Of a DNA stretch of 64,000 bases, positions 62,850 through 64,000 are shown in pieces; the first letter of the stretch is position 1; each line of letters begins with the position of its first letter. Source of the stretch: Tetradesmus obliquus (lineage: Eukaryota; Chlorophyta; Chlorophyceae; Sphaeropleales; Scenedesmaceae). A model generated the notes under the pieces. The model was not told the DNA's origin and did no database searches. It saw nothing but the letters and a program-made list of their open reading frames with translations. The translations under genes and the position numbers were made by a program. Location: the NCBI GenBank assembly GCA_030272155.1, contig CP126192.1, forward strand, positions 1,522,501-1,586,500, given 5' to 3'.

Positions 62850-64000
62850 TCTGGGTGCCAATAGACTAAGGAGTGACTGCGGCAGGGCAGCACCGCAGCG
62901 CTGTGCTCCTGAAGTGGTCACCATGCGGTTGAGCTTGTGTCACAGGAATGTCGCAGGGACATCCGACCTGCAAACAAACATGCAAGGCAGAATCTCACAC
63001 CAGCATATGGCTAGCACGCAGTTGAGCGTTGCTGGCAGGCCAATGCGCTGCTGCGAGTTGAAGCAGCGCTGGCTCGCCTGTGTTGCATCTGCTGTCCCCG
63101 TCTGTCCCTTGTTTTGGTCAGCGCCGCCTGATAGAGACCTTGTACCTCAATGTCTTCCAGCACGGCATGTCAGTCTCTGCCGCAGCCAAAAGCTACCTGG
63201 ACTGCACGTCAAATCACAAGTGCAGCAGCAGCCGCAGCACATATGGTCAGCCTGGCATGCTGCTGCGGCAGTCTGCAGGCATCGCTGTGCCCGCCAACCT
63301 GCCCAGCCAGCTGAGCAGCTCCAAGGGCTACTGGGTGCAGGAGGCGCTGGATGTGCTGATGGTGTACAGGGCAATTGAGGCTGCGTGCAGCAAGTGGCAG
63401 CGGCAGCAGGCTGGGCCGCGGTGTGGTGAGCCGTGGTGAGTGGAGTGGGTGAGTGAGTGAGTGAGTGAGTGAGTGAGTGAGTGAGCGAGTGAGTGAGTGA
63501 GTGAGCGAGTGAGTGAGTGAGTGAGTGAGTGAGTGAGCGAGTGATTGCATGAGTGACTGCTGCATACGGTGAGGGACAACTCATGGCAGCTGAGGAGTGC
63601 ATCGTGGTGTGTCACTTGCCCAACAAAACTTGGATGGGCCGCGCTGTGGTACTGGTCGCTGGTCTCTGGGCAGCCTTCAGTTGCAGCATGGCGTATGCCG
63701 TGCAGTTTGGTGAAAGTAAGCATGCCAAAACAGGCTAGCTTGCCTCACCAGGATGAGTGCGGCTGACACCAGCACCAAAACAACACCTGCTTGTTTCCCT
63801 CTGCTGCTGCAGTGCGCTGTTCACCTTGATTGCGCTGCGGGGTGCTATCAAGCGCCCAGCCGCCGACCAGGGCGATGGTGGCAGGCAGCGGCAGCGGCAG
63901 CGGCTCAATGAAGAGGAAGTTGATGATGAGGATGGCTACCATCGTGGTGATAATGAGGACGAGGAGGAAGAACAACGGGATGCCGAGGAAGCAGCTGCTC
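62100..64000 (+). CDS. partial gene with CxC5-like cysteine cluster (KDZ transposase-associated)
   Basis: Both ends are incomplete. Exons in compatible phase are 62100-62199, 62401-62436 (short, tentative), 62595-62768 and 63122 to about 63430. Further pieces follow near 63630-63715 and from about 63813 to the window end. The chain reads QKCPHCKGNLRI, VTVVLLDKVQDGLL, GEPCQQQCMVTH, RKVCDACEIAVGPHYYYKRG, DTSETVFVQRRLIETLYLNV, FQHGMSVSAAAKSYLD. CPxC, a D..x..G turn, CxxC, YY..G, then a (T/H).F(V)..L segment and a Ser-Ala-Tyr helix is the order I know from CxC5 clusters that precede KDZ transposase domains. The C-terminal exon is very acidic and Arg/Gln-rich (RQRQRQRLNEEEVDDEDGY). The transposase core would lie beyond the window. 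It might also be a host gene derived from such an element. Confidence 0.5.
63450..63544. repeat. (GTGA)n microsatellite with GCGA interruptions
   Basis: About 24 tetranucleotide units of GTGA, with a few GCGA variants, directly after the exon that ends near 63430. Every register of the repeat contains GTGAGT, the consensus 5' splice site. Confidence 0.9.

Overview
This is nuclear DNA of a green alga, most likely a chlorophycean. The genes are broken by many short introns with GT..AG ends. The coding sequence is full of CAG/CTG-derived Gln, Ala and Ser runs. TGTAA, the chlorophyte polyadenylation signal, lies downstream of several stop codons. The closest recognisable families are plant or algal types (nodulin-like MFS, R2R3-MYB, plastid-type FtsH). 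No genus can be named from the sequence alone.

Layout. 0.8-2.8 kb (-): a CYB5D1-type cytochrome b5 radial-spoke protein, divergent from a secreted, probably GPI-anchored Ala/Pro-rich protein (3.2-6.5 kb, +). 8.5-12.7 kb (-): a large SNM1/PSO2 DNA cross-link repair nuclease with UBZ and SAM-like modules. 13.1-17.8 kb (-): a nodulin-like MFS transporter. 18.8-19.6 kb (+): a small acidic protein. 20.0-22.7 kb (+): a second SNM1-family nuclease of the minimal type. 24.5-26.8 kb (+): an R2R3-MYB factor. 29.0-30.2 kb (-): UTP23, divergent from taspase 1 (30.6-33.4 kb, +).

The centre, 34-41.5 kb, is mobile DNA. It holds a segmental duplication, a 114-bp tandem array and the C-terminal part of a Helitron (Pif1-type) helicase. 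That helicase is split by a 2.87-kb CACTA-type element with CACTA termini and a 3-bp CAT target duplication. The Helitron appears to end at 41516 with a hairpin and CTAG.

42.0-49.1 kb (+): a 17-exon secreted, cysteine-rich, PAN-domain protein. 51.4-56.1 kb (-): COG2, divergent from a protease-less FtsH-like AAA protein (56.5-60.1 kb, +). 62.1 kb to the end (+): an incomplete gene with a CxC5-like cysteine cluster of the sort found with KDZ transposases.

The genes do not form one pathway. Recurrent themes are DNA repair (two SNM1 paralogs), housekeeping (rRNA processing, Golgi tethering), surface or secreted proteins, and layers of transposons. For every gene with a complete exon chain, the exons were joined by matching splice phase, so the total coding length divides by three and ends at the stated stop. 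No splice site has transcript support.
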